NCBI GenBank assembly: GCA_025201365.1
Contig: JAIXMF010000002.1
Location: 124,001 to 188,000, forward strand
DNA from: Syncephalis plumigaleata
Taxonomy: Eukaryota; Zoopagomycota; Zoopagomycetes; Zoopagales; Piptocephalidaceae
Direction of reading: 5' to 3'
DNA: 64,000 nt
Shown: positions 11,053 to 22,670 of the stretch, piece after piece
Layout of the letters: the number at the start of each line of letters is the position of its first letter
Numbering within the stretch: position 1 is the first letter of the stretch
The notes under the pieces: generated by a model
Databases searched by the model: none
What the model was told of the DNA's origin: nothing
Seen by the model: only the letters and a program-made list of their open reading frames with translations
Position numbers and translations under genes: made by a program

Positions 11053-12014
11053 ATCTACCTGTCAACGTGAGCGATGAGCAGCGTGAGCGGCTTATGTTGT
11101 TATTCGAACGGCAGTATACAGCAGCATCGTGGAATACATACACTTCGCATGTGACTAATTATACGCGTTTTTGTGAGTTACATAACGAGCCGCCATTCCC
11201 TTTGCAGGTGGGTACATTAGCAGCTTACATCGCCACAGCCAGTCTGCGAGAACTGGCTCCATCCACAATTCAATCGCGCCTTTCGGCGCTACGGTCAATC
11301 AACGAGCATCTCGGCTTCCCGGAAATCGAGGGCTCGTTGGTTGCACAACTAACGAGAGGATACGCGTCGTGGTCGTACACTGAACGACCCACCGTATCCT
11401 CAAACCTAAACTTTTTCCTCCCCTCCTGGCTGGCCCCATTGGTGTCGGGGGATACGCAGTCTCCAAGCCAAAAGGAGCTGCGCGACCTGGTGGTGGTTTT
11501 AGTAGGTTTATTGTGTGGGTTGCGCGCGTCCTCTCTGATGAAACTTCAGAAGAGTGACGTGCAATTGGTAGGCCCTACCCTACGGGTAGTGGTTCATGGT
11601 TCTAAGCGTCATACGCATGAACCTGGACGGCCTGTCAACATCGACACCACTAAAACCATCGCCGCCCCCCTCATTCGCCGATACCTGGAGTCGGCATCAT
11701 ACATCAACAACACGGAACCAACGTTTTGGGTTCCCGTGTTCTCCTCCAAAGAGATATTTAGGAGCAGTATTACAGTTACGGGGATTCTAAGAGAGGTGTT
11801 AAAGCAAGCGGGCGTGCCAGCAGCCGTTGCTAATTCGATGATGTCCCATAGCATTCGACGTACATTCACTTCAGCTACACACAGTATTGGTGTAGACGCT
11901 TCGCGAATCATGCATTATGGTCTATGGGAGACCATAAGCTCGATGCAAAGGTACGCGCGGCCAGAATATGTCCCTCATCCATTTGACTATGCTTTTTATA
12001 ACTTCATGTTATAA
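11040..12014 (+). CDS. Tyrosine recombinase of the DIRS element
   Basis: 325 aa, starting at an ATG that overlaps the end of pol by 13 nt. It has an N-terminal SAM-like helical core-binding region and a catalytic region with a conserved Arg (GLRASSLMKL), SHSIRRT and a C-terminal Tyr (MQRYARPE). This is the recombinase that integrates circular DNA in DIRS-type elements instead of a DDE integrase. Confidence 0.85.
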   Translation: MQQLNLPVNVSDEQRERLMLLFERQYTAASWNTYTSHVTNYTRFCELHNEPPFPLQVGTLAAYIATASLRELAPSTIQSRLSALRSINEHLGFPEIEGSLVAQLTRGYASWSYTERPTVSSNLNFFLPSWLAPLVSGDTQSPSQKELRDLVVVLVGLLCGLRASSLMKLQKSDVQLVGPTLRVVVHGSKRHTHEPGRPVNIDTTKTIAAPLIRRYLESASYINNTEPTFWVPVFSSKEIFRSSITVTGILREVLKQAGVPAAVANSMMSHSIRRTFTSATHSIGVDASRIMHYGLWETISSMQRYARPEYVPHPFDYAFYNFML

Positions 12015-12035
12015 GACCTCCGGACAATAGGCAAT

Positions 12036-12164
12036 AATAGCGCTATTTTAATTTTAAATAGCGTTTTATTGATGAGAGGCCAAAAATCTTTATAAAGGAG
12101 CCGGTGAGTCCAGCTCACCGGCGACCACTACTTTTCTCCTTTATTCGTTTGTTGGCCATCTCTC
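12036..12164 (+). repeat. Internal split direct repeat (A2) of the DIRS element
   Basis: Identical over 129 bp to 7824-7952, including the hairpin and TATA-like motif. The junction AGGCAATAATAGCGC at its left edge is the sequence expected where the right and left ends of a circular copy meet. Confidence 0.9.
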
Positions 12165-12597
12165 CCACCCATCCACAGACCCTTATGCCTGGTGCGGAGA
12201 GTTAACTTTTCTCCTTTATTGTCGGTTTCCTCTTTGCTCACTAGCCTACTAATATTCCCTTTCACCCCCCATTAGCTCACATAGTTAACAAATTTTCAAT
12301 AAAGTTTTTGGCCCCAGGCAATAATACAAAATCCTACCTACTTCATTAATAACAATAACAATAATAACAGCAATATCACTATTTTTATTAACTATTTGCT
12401 TACTGATTGACTATGATGATGACTGAATGAGTGATGTGGTCTCGTGTTTTGTTGATTCTAAATATCAATAGGTCACGTGGAATGTATGTCTAAATGAGCT
12501 TTAAACTTCAAATGGAGATGGAAAAATGGAAAAATCGGTAGATTCTATAATTTACTTGCCGCCACTGTTTCGGAGTCACAACACACATTTTTTTATA

Positions 12598-12640
12598 CAG
12601 TGTTTTTCCATCCAATTTGCGCATTTATCCTTTAACATTT
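12598..12640 (+). repeat. Left terminal inverted repeat of copy D
   Basis: Begins with CAGTG after a TA. It shares TTTTTCCATCCAATTTGCGC (20 nt) with the reverse complement of the right end at 13630-13672. Confidence 0.75.
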
Positions 12641-12799
12641 GCTGTTTATTAATAAATAATATTACACAATTGTTAACACCATTATCGCACTACTATTATC
12701 ATTGAGTAGTTGTCATTGCCCTAACAGTTGAGGGAAATGTTAATGATCGCGATATCATATATTACAATTAGTGATAATAAATAATAGACACATTGATAG

Positions 12800-13050
12800 A
12801 ACTCACATATCTTGGATGCAAAGTGATAACAATCACGGATAAGTTGTTTTCTGTTGTTTGATCTTCATTGTTGCACTGATCCTTCATTTCTTTGAACATC
12901 TGAAGGTAACACCACTGATGAAATGTATCTATAAGTATACGTAATCCTTTCTGAAATGCGCTTCTTATTGCTCATTATTACCCCCAACCATTCCTGCATC
13001 ATGAGATTGGTGTCTATGTTGGTATTACAGCCATGTCCCTTCAACACTCA
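12800..13050 (-). pseudogene. Fanzor/TnpB-like C-terminal remnant, minus half of copy D
   Basis: Similar on the minus strand to the 3' parts of the remnants at 44080-44530 and 55165-55600: a GTGATAACAATCAC block, a TTGTTTTCTGTTG block and a CTTCATTTCTTTGAA block, in the same order. The reading frame is not continuous. Identity is by alignment to the other copies only. Confidence 0.4.
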
Positions 13051-13199
13051 CCATAGTTTCAATATCGAATATTGTTGCATTATCCACTATAAATATGGGT
13101 CCTATTTTGTACGAACTGAATAAACTTATCTTCACCTTCCAGTTCAATCGTCCCTATTACACTCTACTCACACTACCTTATTGTATATCGCCTACACAT

Positions 13200-13617
13200 T
13201 GTGCTTGAGCAAATCGAGCAACCATAGCTCCCACACTATCAATGAGAAAGTGTCCTACTACTTGTCATGATCCCTTACGGTAAGTATACCTCATTACACT
13301 TTGATATTTATTACAGTATACTAACTCATTATTCTATTAGATGCACACATCAAAAAATATAAAGAGGACATGCAAGTTAAAGGATTCGAGTATCGTTTGT
13401 GGAATCGGGGTTATGGTTGCTCGTCTGGATTTCATTCAAATCACCAACTGTCTTCGTAGTGGAACCGATGTTCCAACACACCCTCATCCAAGTGTCATTG
13501 CTTCCAATCATTCAAGATCAAGGAGGACAAGGACACCGAGGAACCAAACAACAAATAACAAATTAACCGCGGTGGTTATCGCCAATTATTCCGCTTAAAA
13601 ATACGTAAGTGTTAACT
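13200..13617 (+). pseudogene. Fanzor/TnpB-like C-terminal remnant, plus half of copy D
   Basis: Two exon-like blocks are joined by a well-formed intron (GTAAGT at 13280, TACTAAC branch, CTATTAG end at 13340). The first block has a CPTTCH motif and the second reads EYRLWNR, then in a shifted frame MVARLDFIQITNCLRSGTDV. This order (Cys motif, NRD-like motif, Ala/Asn helix, then a short polar tail) matches the zinc-ribbon and RuvC-III end of eukaryotic TnpB homologues (Fanzor). At least one frame break and one stop interrupt it. Only about the last 100 codons are present. Confidence 0.5.
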
Positions 13618-13629
13618 ATTATTTATTCA

Positions 13630-13672
13630 TAAAACAGAAGGCTAACTGCGCAAATTGGATGGAAAAAGCCTG
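13630..13672 (-). repeat. Right terminal inverted repeat of copy D
   Basis: Reverse complement begins CAGGCTTTTTCCATCC and continues AATTTGCGCAGTTAGCC, followed on the plus strand by TA at 13673-13674. Confidence 0.75.
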
Positions 13673-13674
13673 TA

Positions 13675-15369
13675 GCACAAGCATAAAATAAAATCTATTT
13701 TTTTTTTACCTTTTCCTCATTCCTTTGCTGTGTACGCGTGTAGATGTATGTGTGTAGATATATATATATAATTCAATAGTACACTATTTGATCGTAGATC
13801 ACCTATTGTTTACAGTTTCTATCCTCGATGATGTGCTATTTTGTTTGGTAACCTATCTCGAGTGTTCATTATACGGTCTCTTTGGTAAACTACAATTACA
13901 TAGCATAGCATAGCGTAGAATAACATAACAACATTACATCATCAATTGTAGTGGTAGTAGTTACGATTACAGTGACAAGTAAGTATCCTTTCTATTTGAC
14001 TATTCGCGTATTTATTATTGTATTTAGTATATGTATTTAGTATATGTATTATCGTGGTTTATGAGCATACTTTATTCTAATCATCAGTATGGATTAGTGT
14101 ATGCTTCAAAAATAGATTGTTAGATATTAGGGATGAACTATATTGATATGCTAGTAGGCTCTAACAAAGTGTTTCATCTTCAAACATCTACCTCTTACAA
14201 TGTCAGTAATACGTGTATGTACATACCTCGTAAAACATGTTATCTATCCTTTAACTACTAAATTGATCTGTTCGTTTGGTTCGGCAATTATGCTGAAACG
14301 TTTCCCTCCTCTTCAATGAGGATGCTATACTCGCTGATCATCGACATTGTATTAGCCGATGGTATTCCTATTAGAAGTATCATGCAGAAAGTATCGGATA
14401 AACGATGAATGGGAAATAGGATGCACGTGTGTTGCGAGCTATATTATCGGTATCATTCTGGATAGTGCTCACTGAAGAGTGACATCTCTCTCTCTCCTCT
14501 TCGCTATCCGTGTCCACGCCTTGCTCTCTTCTCGTTTCCTATGTAACTGGTAATCTGTGTCATTTGGCATACTTTTGGGTTTACCTCTTCTTACCTCTTT
14601 GTTTCCCTGACTCAAGTCCATACTTTTCTTTTCTGACGAGAGTGGCTTCTAAACGAGATCAGTTACTCATTTCTTTCTTTTGCAAGTCGTATTATCATTA
14701 TTGTTATTATTATTACTACTATTCTACTGCTATTGCTATTTCTTAATTCGTTCCAATTACCTGATTCTTGCCTCTGTGGTGAAGATTGCAGGCCCATTCT
14801 TCTCAGTACCACTACTAGCACTGCCACTACTGGCACTACCACTAACATTCTTGATATTTAACACGTTTTCCATCACACTCCGTGTCCGCATTATTGGACT
14901 TTTTCCGTTTCCTTCATTCTCGCTTTTTATTCATCGTATTTCTAAGCATCTTATTCACTTCTGATTGTATGTAGGAATTGTGCTTACATGTTTATAACTT
15001 ACTAACTATATTGACTATATTGTATACCTTGTTCCTATAGGACGCCTTTTCTGACCAGTTGTTATTCCTGTTATCATCCTGCATATCTAGGCGTAAACAC
15101 ACACACTTACAAACGCACAAACGCACACACAAACGCATATATATACACAACACCTTGGCCTAATCTCCTTGACATTTACAGATTTACATTTTGCATACAA
15201 AGCATCTATTCCGATAACTCGCATTGACTATATACGCTCGCTGCTATCTATCCATCTATCTATCTATCCATTTATCCATTATCGCATTTCATTTCCAACT
15301 TATCTACACGTTTCGCTTCTTTTTTTCTTCGTTTGGCCGTCGCAACTCACACTTATAAAGAATTAGAAA
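13675..15369. other. Long region upstream of the Flc/TRP-like gene
   Basis: About 1.7 kb with no supported coding sequence. It holds pyrimidine-rich tracts from about 14480 to 14960 and 15040 to 15350, CA/CGCA repeats near 15090-15140 and CTAT repeats near 15245-15275. A GTAAGT at 13982 and an acceptor-like CATTTACAG at about 15180 could bound 5'UTR introns, but I cannot show that. Open stretches here are low-complexity and not gene-like. Confidence 0.35.
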
Positions 15370-18300
15370 ATGCCAGATTCTACGTTTAAACTGGCCCATC
15401 CTTTGGCCAGAATGCTGGTGGGTTTCGTTGTCGTTGTCGTTGTCGTTCTATCCTCCATGGTTAACACGTCCGTTATGGTTCGTGCGGAAATCATCACCAA
15501 TTCGATATTTGTCCCCTGTGCCACCAATCCTCTCATGACTGTAACAAACTTCAACTACAACTATGACACGTCCGACAACACCATCAGTATCTCAGTGACT
15601 GGAACGGCAAATGATAACGTTCAGGGATTTAATGAAAAAGTTAACGCTCAAGTGCAATTGGTAATGCAATCATTTAGCAATGTCGAAGCAGTTAACAAGT
15701 TAGGCGAGGCTTGCGATCTATTTAGCGGGTGTCCCAATAATGAACCGGCTGTAAAAAAGGGGACATGGTCATTGGAGAAGGTATGTATACGTGTGTTTGC
15801 AGCAATACAATAGGGGAGGGGAGGGGGAGATCATTTTATAAATATCACTAGATTGATGACTAACTCGTTGTATGATGATTAGAAGGGTATCTCATTGTCT
15901 AAGCCCATTCCATGGATTGATTATAACATTACAGTGCGTATGCCGTTTGAATCGGGTCGAGGCAACTATTTCTGTGCGACAATTCCCATTACTCAGGCCC
16001 TTGAGAGTTATAATCCTTTGGCTGGTCAAATATCTGCCGTGCTACCACCATTGGCCCTAGTAGCTGGATTGCTGGACACGTATTTAAGTCAGGATTACAG
16101 TTTACTTACCTTTGTCATGGGCGATGGCTCATCTTTCCGACTACCGGGCTTCTTTGACTTGTGGGAACACGCGCAATGGATTGTCATGACAGGTATGCTA
16201 GGCACCTACTATACAAGACCGTATGAAGCATTTGTTAGTGGATTTGGATGGAGTTTCTTCAATTGGAATATCTCATTCATTGATGCAATGGCCGGCGAGT
16301 CGATGGCACAACCAGGCCATTTAGTACCATCATCACCCGTCATTGGTAGTGGTAGCGGTAGTGGTAAGATTGTCAATGCCCAGGATGCAGCGGCAACACA
16401 TCGACTAGTGGCACGACAACAATTGCCCGCATGCTCGCCTAATAATCCAGGACCTGCCGGTGCATGTAGTAATCCGAGTCATTGTTGTAGTGTTTCTGGC
16501 TATTGTGGTGAAGGTCCAACTTATTGCGGTGAAGGTAGTGGTCCTGCAGCTAATAGTAAATCACCTGCTACTGCACCTGCTCCATCTACTAGTACTACTC
16601 ATACTAATGGTAATAGCGGTACCGGTTCACCCGATCAAGCGACAACCACATCGGATGACAATGCCATATTCTATTCCAGTACACACTCGGGCATCACCGC
16701 TTATGCCAACTACGTGGGCGTGGCTACTGATCGTCTAGTACACGTCACATTCTACACTTTTATCTTTGCCATGTTGATCTACTTGGTGGTGGCAGCTATA
16801 GGAATCCTCGTCTATGGGCAAGTTCGTAATTATCGCGGTGTATACTCAAAGACATGGCCAAGTCTAACTATTATCACGGATGGTGCCATTGGCATTCTAT
16901 TACGATTGGCCATACTGGGCTTTCTCCCTTTATTGCTAACATCCATGCATCATTTGGCATTACCGTCAACTAGTCAATTTGGAGCGGGCGGTGTTGCTAT
17001 CGCTTCAATAACCATCATGATCCTATTGAGCGGTCCCGTTTACTTGCTCTTTCTCATCTTCACTCGTCACTCACCTACCGCGCTATTCGATTCATCGGTA
17101 TATCTACTTCGATTAGGTCCACTTTATAACACGTTTGTGGCAGGTCGAATTCGATATGCAGTAGTACCGATATTCCGCCGTGTTATCTACGCCGTTATCA
17201 TTGGCGCGGGACAAAAGAGTGGCGTGGCTCAGTTGGCATGCCTAATTGTGTTTGAAATTGGATTTGTCCTCCTAGAAATGTGGCTCGTACCACGATCGAT
17301 GGCATTCGGTAATCAATTAGCCGCGAGTACCGGTATGCTACGCACTATCGGCTGGCTATTCGTCATTCCACTGCTTAGAACACTATCATTAAGCGAGGGA
17401 AAACGTCAGATAGCAACATTCGCCTTTGTATTATTCCATCTATTGCTACTACTATTATGGCTGCTATTGATTATACGCTCCCTTGTGTGTATACTACTTC
17501 GTTACCGTGCTCAGTCACTATTTAACACACCAGGTGCTAGCAATGGTAGACAGCGTCCCGTAATTCGACACGCTATCCATCAGCAGAACGATAGCGGTGA
17601 GAATGGCACGGGTCAACCCACGCCAAATGGTACCGGTAATCTAGGCAGTCCAATGACCGTAGGCGATTTCGAGTTTATCGTACGTGATGGCGGTGACTCG
17701 TTCGATCGTTACCATCCACCTACCGGTCGATTTAGCGCTGTACCACGTGCCAGTGTCATATCAGGAGCGTATAGTGCTACCGGTTCGATTGAGCCATCAA
17801 GTAACAATAGTAATGGTAACAACGCCACCACCACCACCAACAATGGTAGTGGTAGTATGTTAGCAGGAGTAGCAGGACCAGGCACACCAACCTCTATTAA
17901 TAATGGTAGTCTACGATATACGCATAAACGTGAAGATAGTCAAACGATGTCCATTGACTCGACCCCCACTTCACGACCACGTCGACAAAGTGATGCCGAC
18001 TTTTTACGTTCTAGCACACCCACTACCACCGATGCACTGATTGCACCATCGCGTGGCTATATCACCGATGGTACTGGCAACTCGTCATTACGCTCTTATC
18101 CTGATACAGCCGACTATGCAGGTACACCAGCCGATGGTGCTTATCTCGATGATGATGCGCAATCACAAGGAGATGAACTATTCTATTATGGTGGTGGTGA
18201 GGTGCCTAGCACGACAGATGATGCAAGCGCTACCGGTGCAGCTAGTGCTAATCAACCACGCCTAATACCGGCATTCCTACGTCAACACGATGCTCAGGAT

Positions 18301-18387
18301 AGTTCAGGTGATGAGATGGGCATGCAGAATCAGACTACATTCCCTCGTTATATGAGACGAGCCGAGACACACAATCAGCGTGCATAG
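15370..18387 (+). CDS. Flc/Pkd2-like TRP-family membrane protein with chitin-binding insert
   Basis: Two exons (15370-15780, 15883-18387) give 971 aa. A signal peptide (about 1-40) is followed by an ML-like/TRP_N lipid-recognition domain (about 45-180) with paired Cys. A hydrophobic segment near 185-200 follows, then a Ser/Gly linker. A six-Cys chitin-binding type 1 (CBM18-like) module sits at about 320-356 (CSPNNPGPAGAC..HCCSVSGYC). A polytopic TRP-like region of roughly nine helices comes next, then a long Ser/Thr/Asn-rich cytosolic tail. Fungal Flc/Pkd2 proteins act in ER FAD transport, calcium signalling and cell-wall integrity. The chitin-binding module faces the lumen or exterior, so a wall-sensing role is a reasonable inference. 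The architecture is unusual. Confidence 0.82.
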
Positions 18388-19420
18388 TATCCAATGAATG
18401 AATGAATGAATGAATGAATGACTAATTAGTTGATGTGTGCGTGCGTGTGCGTATGTGTGTATGTGCGTTATACGCTATTATTGCTATTTGATCGTAGAAT
18501 AACAATGATAGTATATAATAGTCATAGCATTATTATTTTCAGCGATATCCATGATGCATATCATCATTTAATTGTTTTCCTGCCTTATTACACCCATTAT
18601 ATATTTATACGTTATTAGTATTTGCATAATAAAAATGCAGTAGTTTATTAAACCCATTATTCATCTACATGTGTGTGTGTGTGTGTGTGTGTGTACATGT
18701 GTATACATGTTATCTAGTGATGTATATATTGTTATAAATACTAGTAAGTACTAATAACAAAAATGGCGCAATACATGAGTGGATTCTTTCTCTTGTTTGC
18801 TGTTGATTGAGATTATTATAAAGTTACATAAATAGTTATTTGTAGCTTGTACTACTAAAATGGGAATAGACTATTAGGTAACATGGCAAAAATCACTCAT
18901 TACTTATTTAGATTGATGGCAAAAACCACTCAATACATTTAGATACTTTTATATATCGATAAACTAATCAAGTAATTCTCCACAATTAGTGTAGACTATA
19001 CTAGTACTGATGACGATGATGATAGTGATGAAATATATCTGTGATATTATACGCATTCCTTAGTAATACTATGGCCAATAGCAATAATTGCTCAATGATC
19101 TGATGGTAGTGATCACTTGCATATTCACTAGAATGATTCTAATAGTAATGAAGGGAAAAAACAAGAATAGCACCAAGATGATGTTAGTAGATGTTTCCTT
19201 CTTCCATGGCTTAGCAATCTATAAAAAGGCAGATGTTTATGTATATCAAAATGTAATATCGTTACTTTCATTTCTATCATTATCATCATCATCATCATTC
19301 ATACTTGTGATCTTTTACGGTTGATTAGCATTATAGCCATCTCTATTTGACATTAGTCATTGATTCAAATCATCATCTTTTTTGTTAGGAAACTAGCATT
19401 GTTTATTTATTCATTATTAC
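18388..19420. other. Intergenic region with microsatellites
   Basis: About 1 kb. It contains GAAT repeats right after the stop (about 18395-18420), a (GT)n tract at 18671-18692 and TCA repeats near 19281-19297. AATAAA-like sites at about 18628 may end the upstream transcript. No gene is supported. Confidence 0.4.
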
Positions 19421-22400
19421 ATGATGGAGAGTGTCAAGGGATCCATTGAGAAATCAACAGGTAAGTAAGGGAAAAGAGATATCGTCATACTAGAAATATA
19501 CTAATGAAATGGGAATGGCTGTATGAAATAATTAGCTATAACAATGGATGTATCCAATGAGAATGATAATGGTCATTCATATTCATGGGAGATTGATCCG
19601 CGTGTACGTACTGTAAGGCTACGTGTCTACGGTATGGTGTGTTCAAGTAAGTGGCACTTATGGTATACTCATATTATATTTACACTATTATTACTACTAT
19701 CATTCAGGTTGTGAGACATCATTAACCAGTGGACTAGAGGCGATATCCGGTGTACGTAAAGTATTCGCTAGTTCAATGTTACAACTGGCTGAAGTGCATT
19801 ACGTACCTGGATCCACGCTAAAGGATGATGATAGTATCGTGGAGCAGATTCAACTACTAGGCTATCAAGCAGAATTCAACGAAGATGACGAACCATCCAC
19901 GGTCACACTAATGGTGGTACATGAACCATCATCATCATCAGCATTGCCCATTGATAAGGTGGTCGATTTACTTACCATGCAACCGGGTGTCTATCAAGTT
20001 AGAATGCGTCGTAGTACATCAACATCGTCAGCATTATCTACTCAACATCATGGTTCCTCCATCTACACTCTGAATATCAATTATAATCTGGAAATGACCG
20101 GACCACGCACCCTTCTAAATGTCCTGTCCACTGCTGGTGTACAAGCATATTTACCTGAAAGGATAGCGATCAATGATAGAACACGCTATCATCAAAGACG
20201 TCGTCTATCACTATTGCTGATATGTGCACTCTTTGCCATCCCCACGATTGTCATTGAACTTGCCTTTCCGGATAGTCTACATGAACCCACCTATAAAGCG
20301 ATCATGCCACGCGATTGGCTAATGCTAGTGTTGGGCACTATTCTACAAGGATTCGTGTGGCCATTCTACGTGGCTACTTATCGTTCATTACGCTACGCTA
20401 AACAAGTGACCATGGATGCATTATTGGCATTATCCACGACGGTCGGCTATCTATTCTCGGTGGCTGGCATCATCATTACCGCTGCCACACTAGGAGATAT
20501 TCGTCTTGGTATGTTCTTCGATATGAACGCCATGCTCATTGTATTCTTCATGCTAGGACGCTACCTACACCAAATTGGCAAGCATAAGGCAGCCCGCGCT
20601 CTATCCGAATTGAAGGGACTACAAACGGATACAGCTCATCTTGTCATGATGAATGATCATCATCATACAATGAAATCGTCTAGATTCACTTCTAATGCTG
20701 ACACTTACAATGAGACAATGCCCAATACGGATTCAATAGTATTAATGACCGACCTGGTCGATTCATCCATTGCACGAATTTATACGGTGGACATTCGACT
20801 CGTGCAACGATACGATGAGCTAGTCGTATTCACCGGTGAGTCCATTCCCGTGGATGGATTTGTACTTGATGGATCGGGCGATGTGGACGAATCGCTTATT
20901 ACGGGTGAGGCCATACCGGTGAAGAAACAATCGGGTGCACGCGTCGTTGGTGGCGCGAAACTAGTTACGGGACAGTTGCGTATACGTGTGATGAAGACCT
21001 CCACCGAGGGAACGCTAGCGGATATCGGCAAATTGATAGAGTCAGCGCAAGCATCCAAGATATCCGTACAAAAGTTGGCAGATCGTATTGCATCGGTATT
21101 CTGTCCGGCTGCCATTATCCTCTCATTCGTCGTGCTATTCGTCTGGCTTGGTCTTACGTTAAGCGGTGCGGTAACCAACACGGAAGGCTATCCACCGGTC
21201 ATCTTCTCGTTGAACTTTTTCATCGCCATCCTAGTGGTGGCATGTCCCTGTGCTGTATCACTTGGTGAGTATTTCCTACTTATTTATTTATTAATTAATT
21301 GACTTGTATACTAATCAGTAATGAATTAGCGGTACCGACTGTACTGGCCGTAGCCACCGGTATAGCATCCAAGCTTGGTGTACTCGTTCGTGATGGCAAT
21401 GCCTTTGAACAGGGCGCCAAAGTCACAGCGGTGGTGTTTGACAAGACGGGCACGCTAACCGAGGGAGTGTTCAGCGTGATATCCTACACGGTATTGTCCA
21501 TGAAACAATCGAGCGATGATGCATCCGGTCATCATGATATGGTTGGAGCAGCATCGACTGCAAGTAAACATCCGGTATCTCGTGCTCTCGCTCGACATTG
21601 GGCCAAATACGATGATCCCGAACAGAATGGTGTCACTGATCTGGTGGATATACCGGGTGAAGGCTATACCTGCAAGATCGATCATCAGTTAGTAGCCATC
21701 GGTAAATCAACGTGGATTACGCGTCAATGGCTCAATGATGATATGTACAAGCAGACTAGGGATGATTTGAATCAATGGGTGCAAGCACAGGAAACACACG
21801 GATATACAGGTAAATAGCAGTGAAATGGCATACTCATGAATAATCGAATGAACTACTTAATAACAATTATACTAGTGGTAGTGGCAATGGTAAAGGATAT
21901 CGTGCATGCTTACGCACTTGAGGATAAACCGCGTGACAACGCCAAAGAAATAGTGAAATGGCTACAAGATGCTGGTAAAGAGGTGCACCTAGTAAGCGGG
22001 GATAATCAACGTGCCGTAGAACGATTAGCAAAGCAAATTGGTATTGCATTGGAGCATGCACAGGGCACCTGCCTACCCGAGGACAAGGTTACCGCTATTA
22101 AGCAGTTGCAAAACAATGGACATGTCGTGCTATTTGTAGGCGATGGCATTAATGATGCGCCCGTACTCGCTCAAAGTCATCTCGGTGTAGCATTGTGCTC
22201 CGGTGCCGATGTAAGTATGGAAGCAGCTCGTGCCGTACTAATGCGCAATGACCTCGCCGATATTGCCGTACTACTTGACTTGTGCCGTGCCGTACTTTGG
22301 CGTATTCATTTCAATTTCATATGGGCATTTGCCTATAACACGGCATTAATTCCATCAGCTGCCGGTGTATTCTACGCGTTGAATCATTTCCGTATTCCAC

Positions 22401-22504
22401 CTGTCATTGCCAGCGCAGGCTCGCTACTCTCCGTATTACCTGTGATTGCTGCATCACTCTTATTGCGTACATTCTATCGTCCACCGCAGATTAAGCATGT
22501 TTAA
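19421..22504 (+). CDS. Copper-transporting P1B-type ATPase
   Basis: Five exons (19421-19460, 19536-19646, 19708-21264, 21330-21809, 21876-22504) give an unbroken 938-aa frame. An N-terminal heavy-metal-associated domain has GMVCSSC near residue 46; a second domain-like region lacks the CxxC. The P-type core is complete: TGE in the actuator domain (about 458), the CPC metal-binding motif in TM6 (about 563), the phosphorylation site DKTGT (about 606), a class-specific SxHP (about 649) and the hinge GDGIND (about 817). CPC plus SxHP places it with Cu(I) exporters of the Ccc2/ATP7 type, which load copper into Golgi enzymes. One functional CxxC is fewer than in animal ATP7. Specificity for copper over silver is by family. 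Confidence 0.92.
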
Positions 22505-22670
22505 CAAAATATCACATAAGTATATCATTATTATTATTATTATTATCATTATTATCAGTTTAATAAATAAAGTAATCAGCTATGATCATGTGCACGATTT
22601 TCTTTATTATTATTATTTAAATGCTAATGTAGACTGATGAATTAAACTGCAGACACTGGATGACTACAGC

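Larger units (their letters stand above)
7824..12326 (+). mobile_element. DIRS-type (PAT-like) tyrosine-recombinase retrotransposon
   Basis: A complete-looking element of about 4.5 kb. It has a left direct repeat (7824-7952), a gag-like frame (8055-9080), a pol frame (9046-11052) with reverse transcriptase, RNase H and a DNA N6-methyltransferase-like domain, a tyrosine-recombinase frame (11040-12014), an internal copy of the repeat (12036-12164) and a unique right end (12165-12326). An 11-bp motif AGGCAATAATA occurs just before the internal repeat (12029-12039) and at the right edge (12316-12326). This is the split-direct-repeat plan expected if a circular intermediate integrates through the recombinase. 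The reading frames overlap slightly, as is usual in the family. No obvious breaks are seen and the 129-bp repeats are identical, so the insertion is young. Confidence 0.88.
12598..13672. mobile_element. TA-flanked palindromic element of the Tc1/mariner-like family (copy D)
   Basis: 1,075 bp bounded by inverted ends starting CAGTGTTTTTCCATCC and CAGGCTTTTTCCATCC, followed on both sides by AATTTGCGCA. TA dinucleotides flank it (12596-12597 and 13673-13674). Both halves carry the 3' part of the Fanzor-like gene, pointing outward: a clear copy at about 13200-13617 (plus) and a more decayed one at about 12800-13050 (minus). The element therefore looks like two copies of one end of the 44034-46518 element fused head to head. 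No transposase is visible, so it would need one in trans. Confidence 0.65.

Noticed and set aside
13983-13991. GTATCCTTT, a possible U12-type donor
   Set aside because: It is part of an ordinary U2-type context (GTAAGTATCC), lies outside any supported gene, and no TTCCTTAAC-type branch follows at a fitting distance.
14510-14964. Two overlapping plus-strand open frames before the Flc/TRP-like gene
   Set aside because: Leu/Tyr/Ser-rich translations of a pyrimidine tract; low complexity, no domain, no splice logic.
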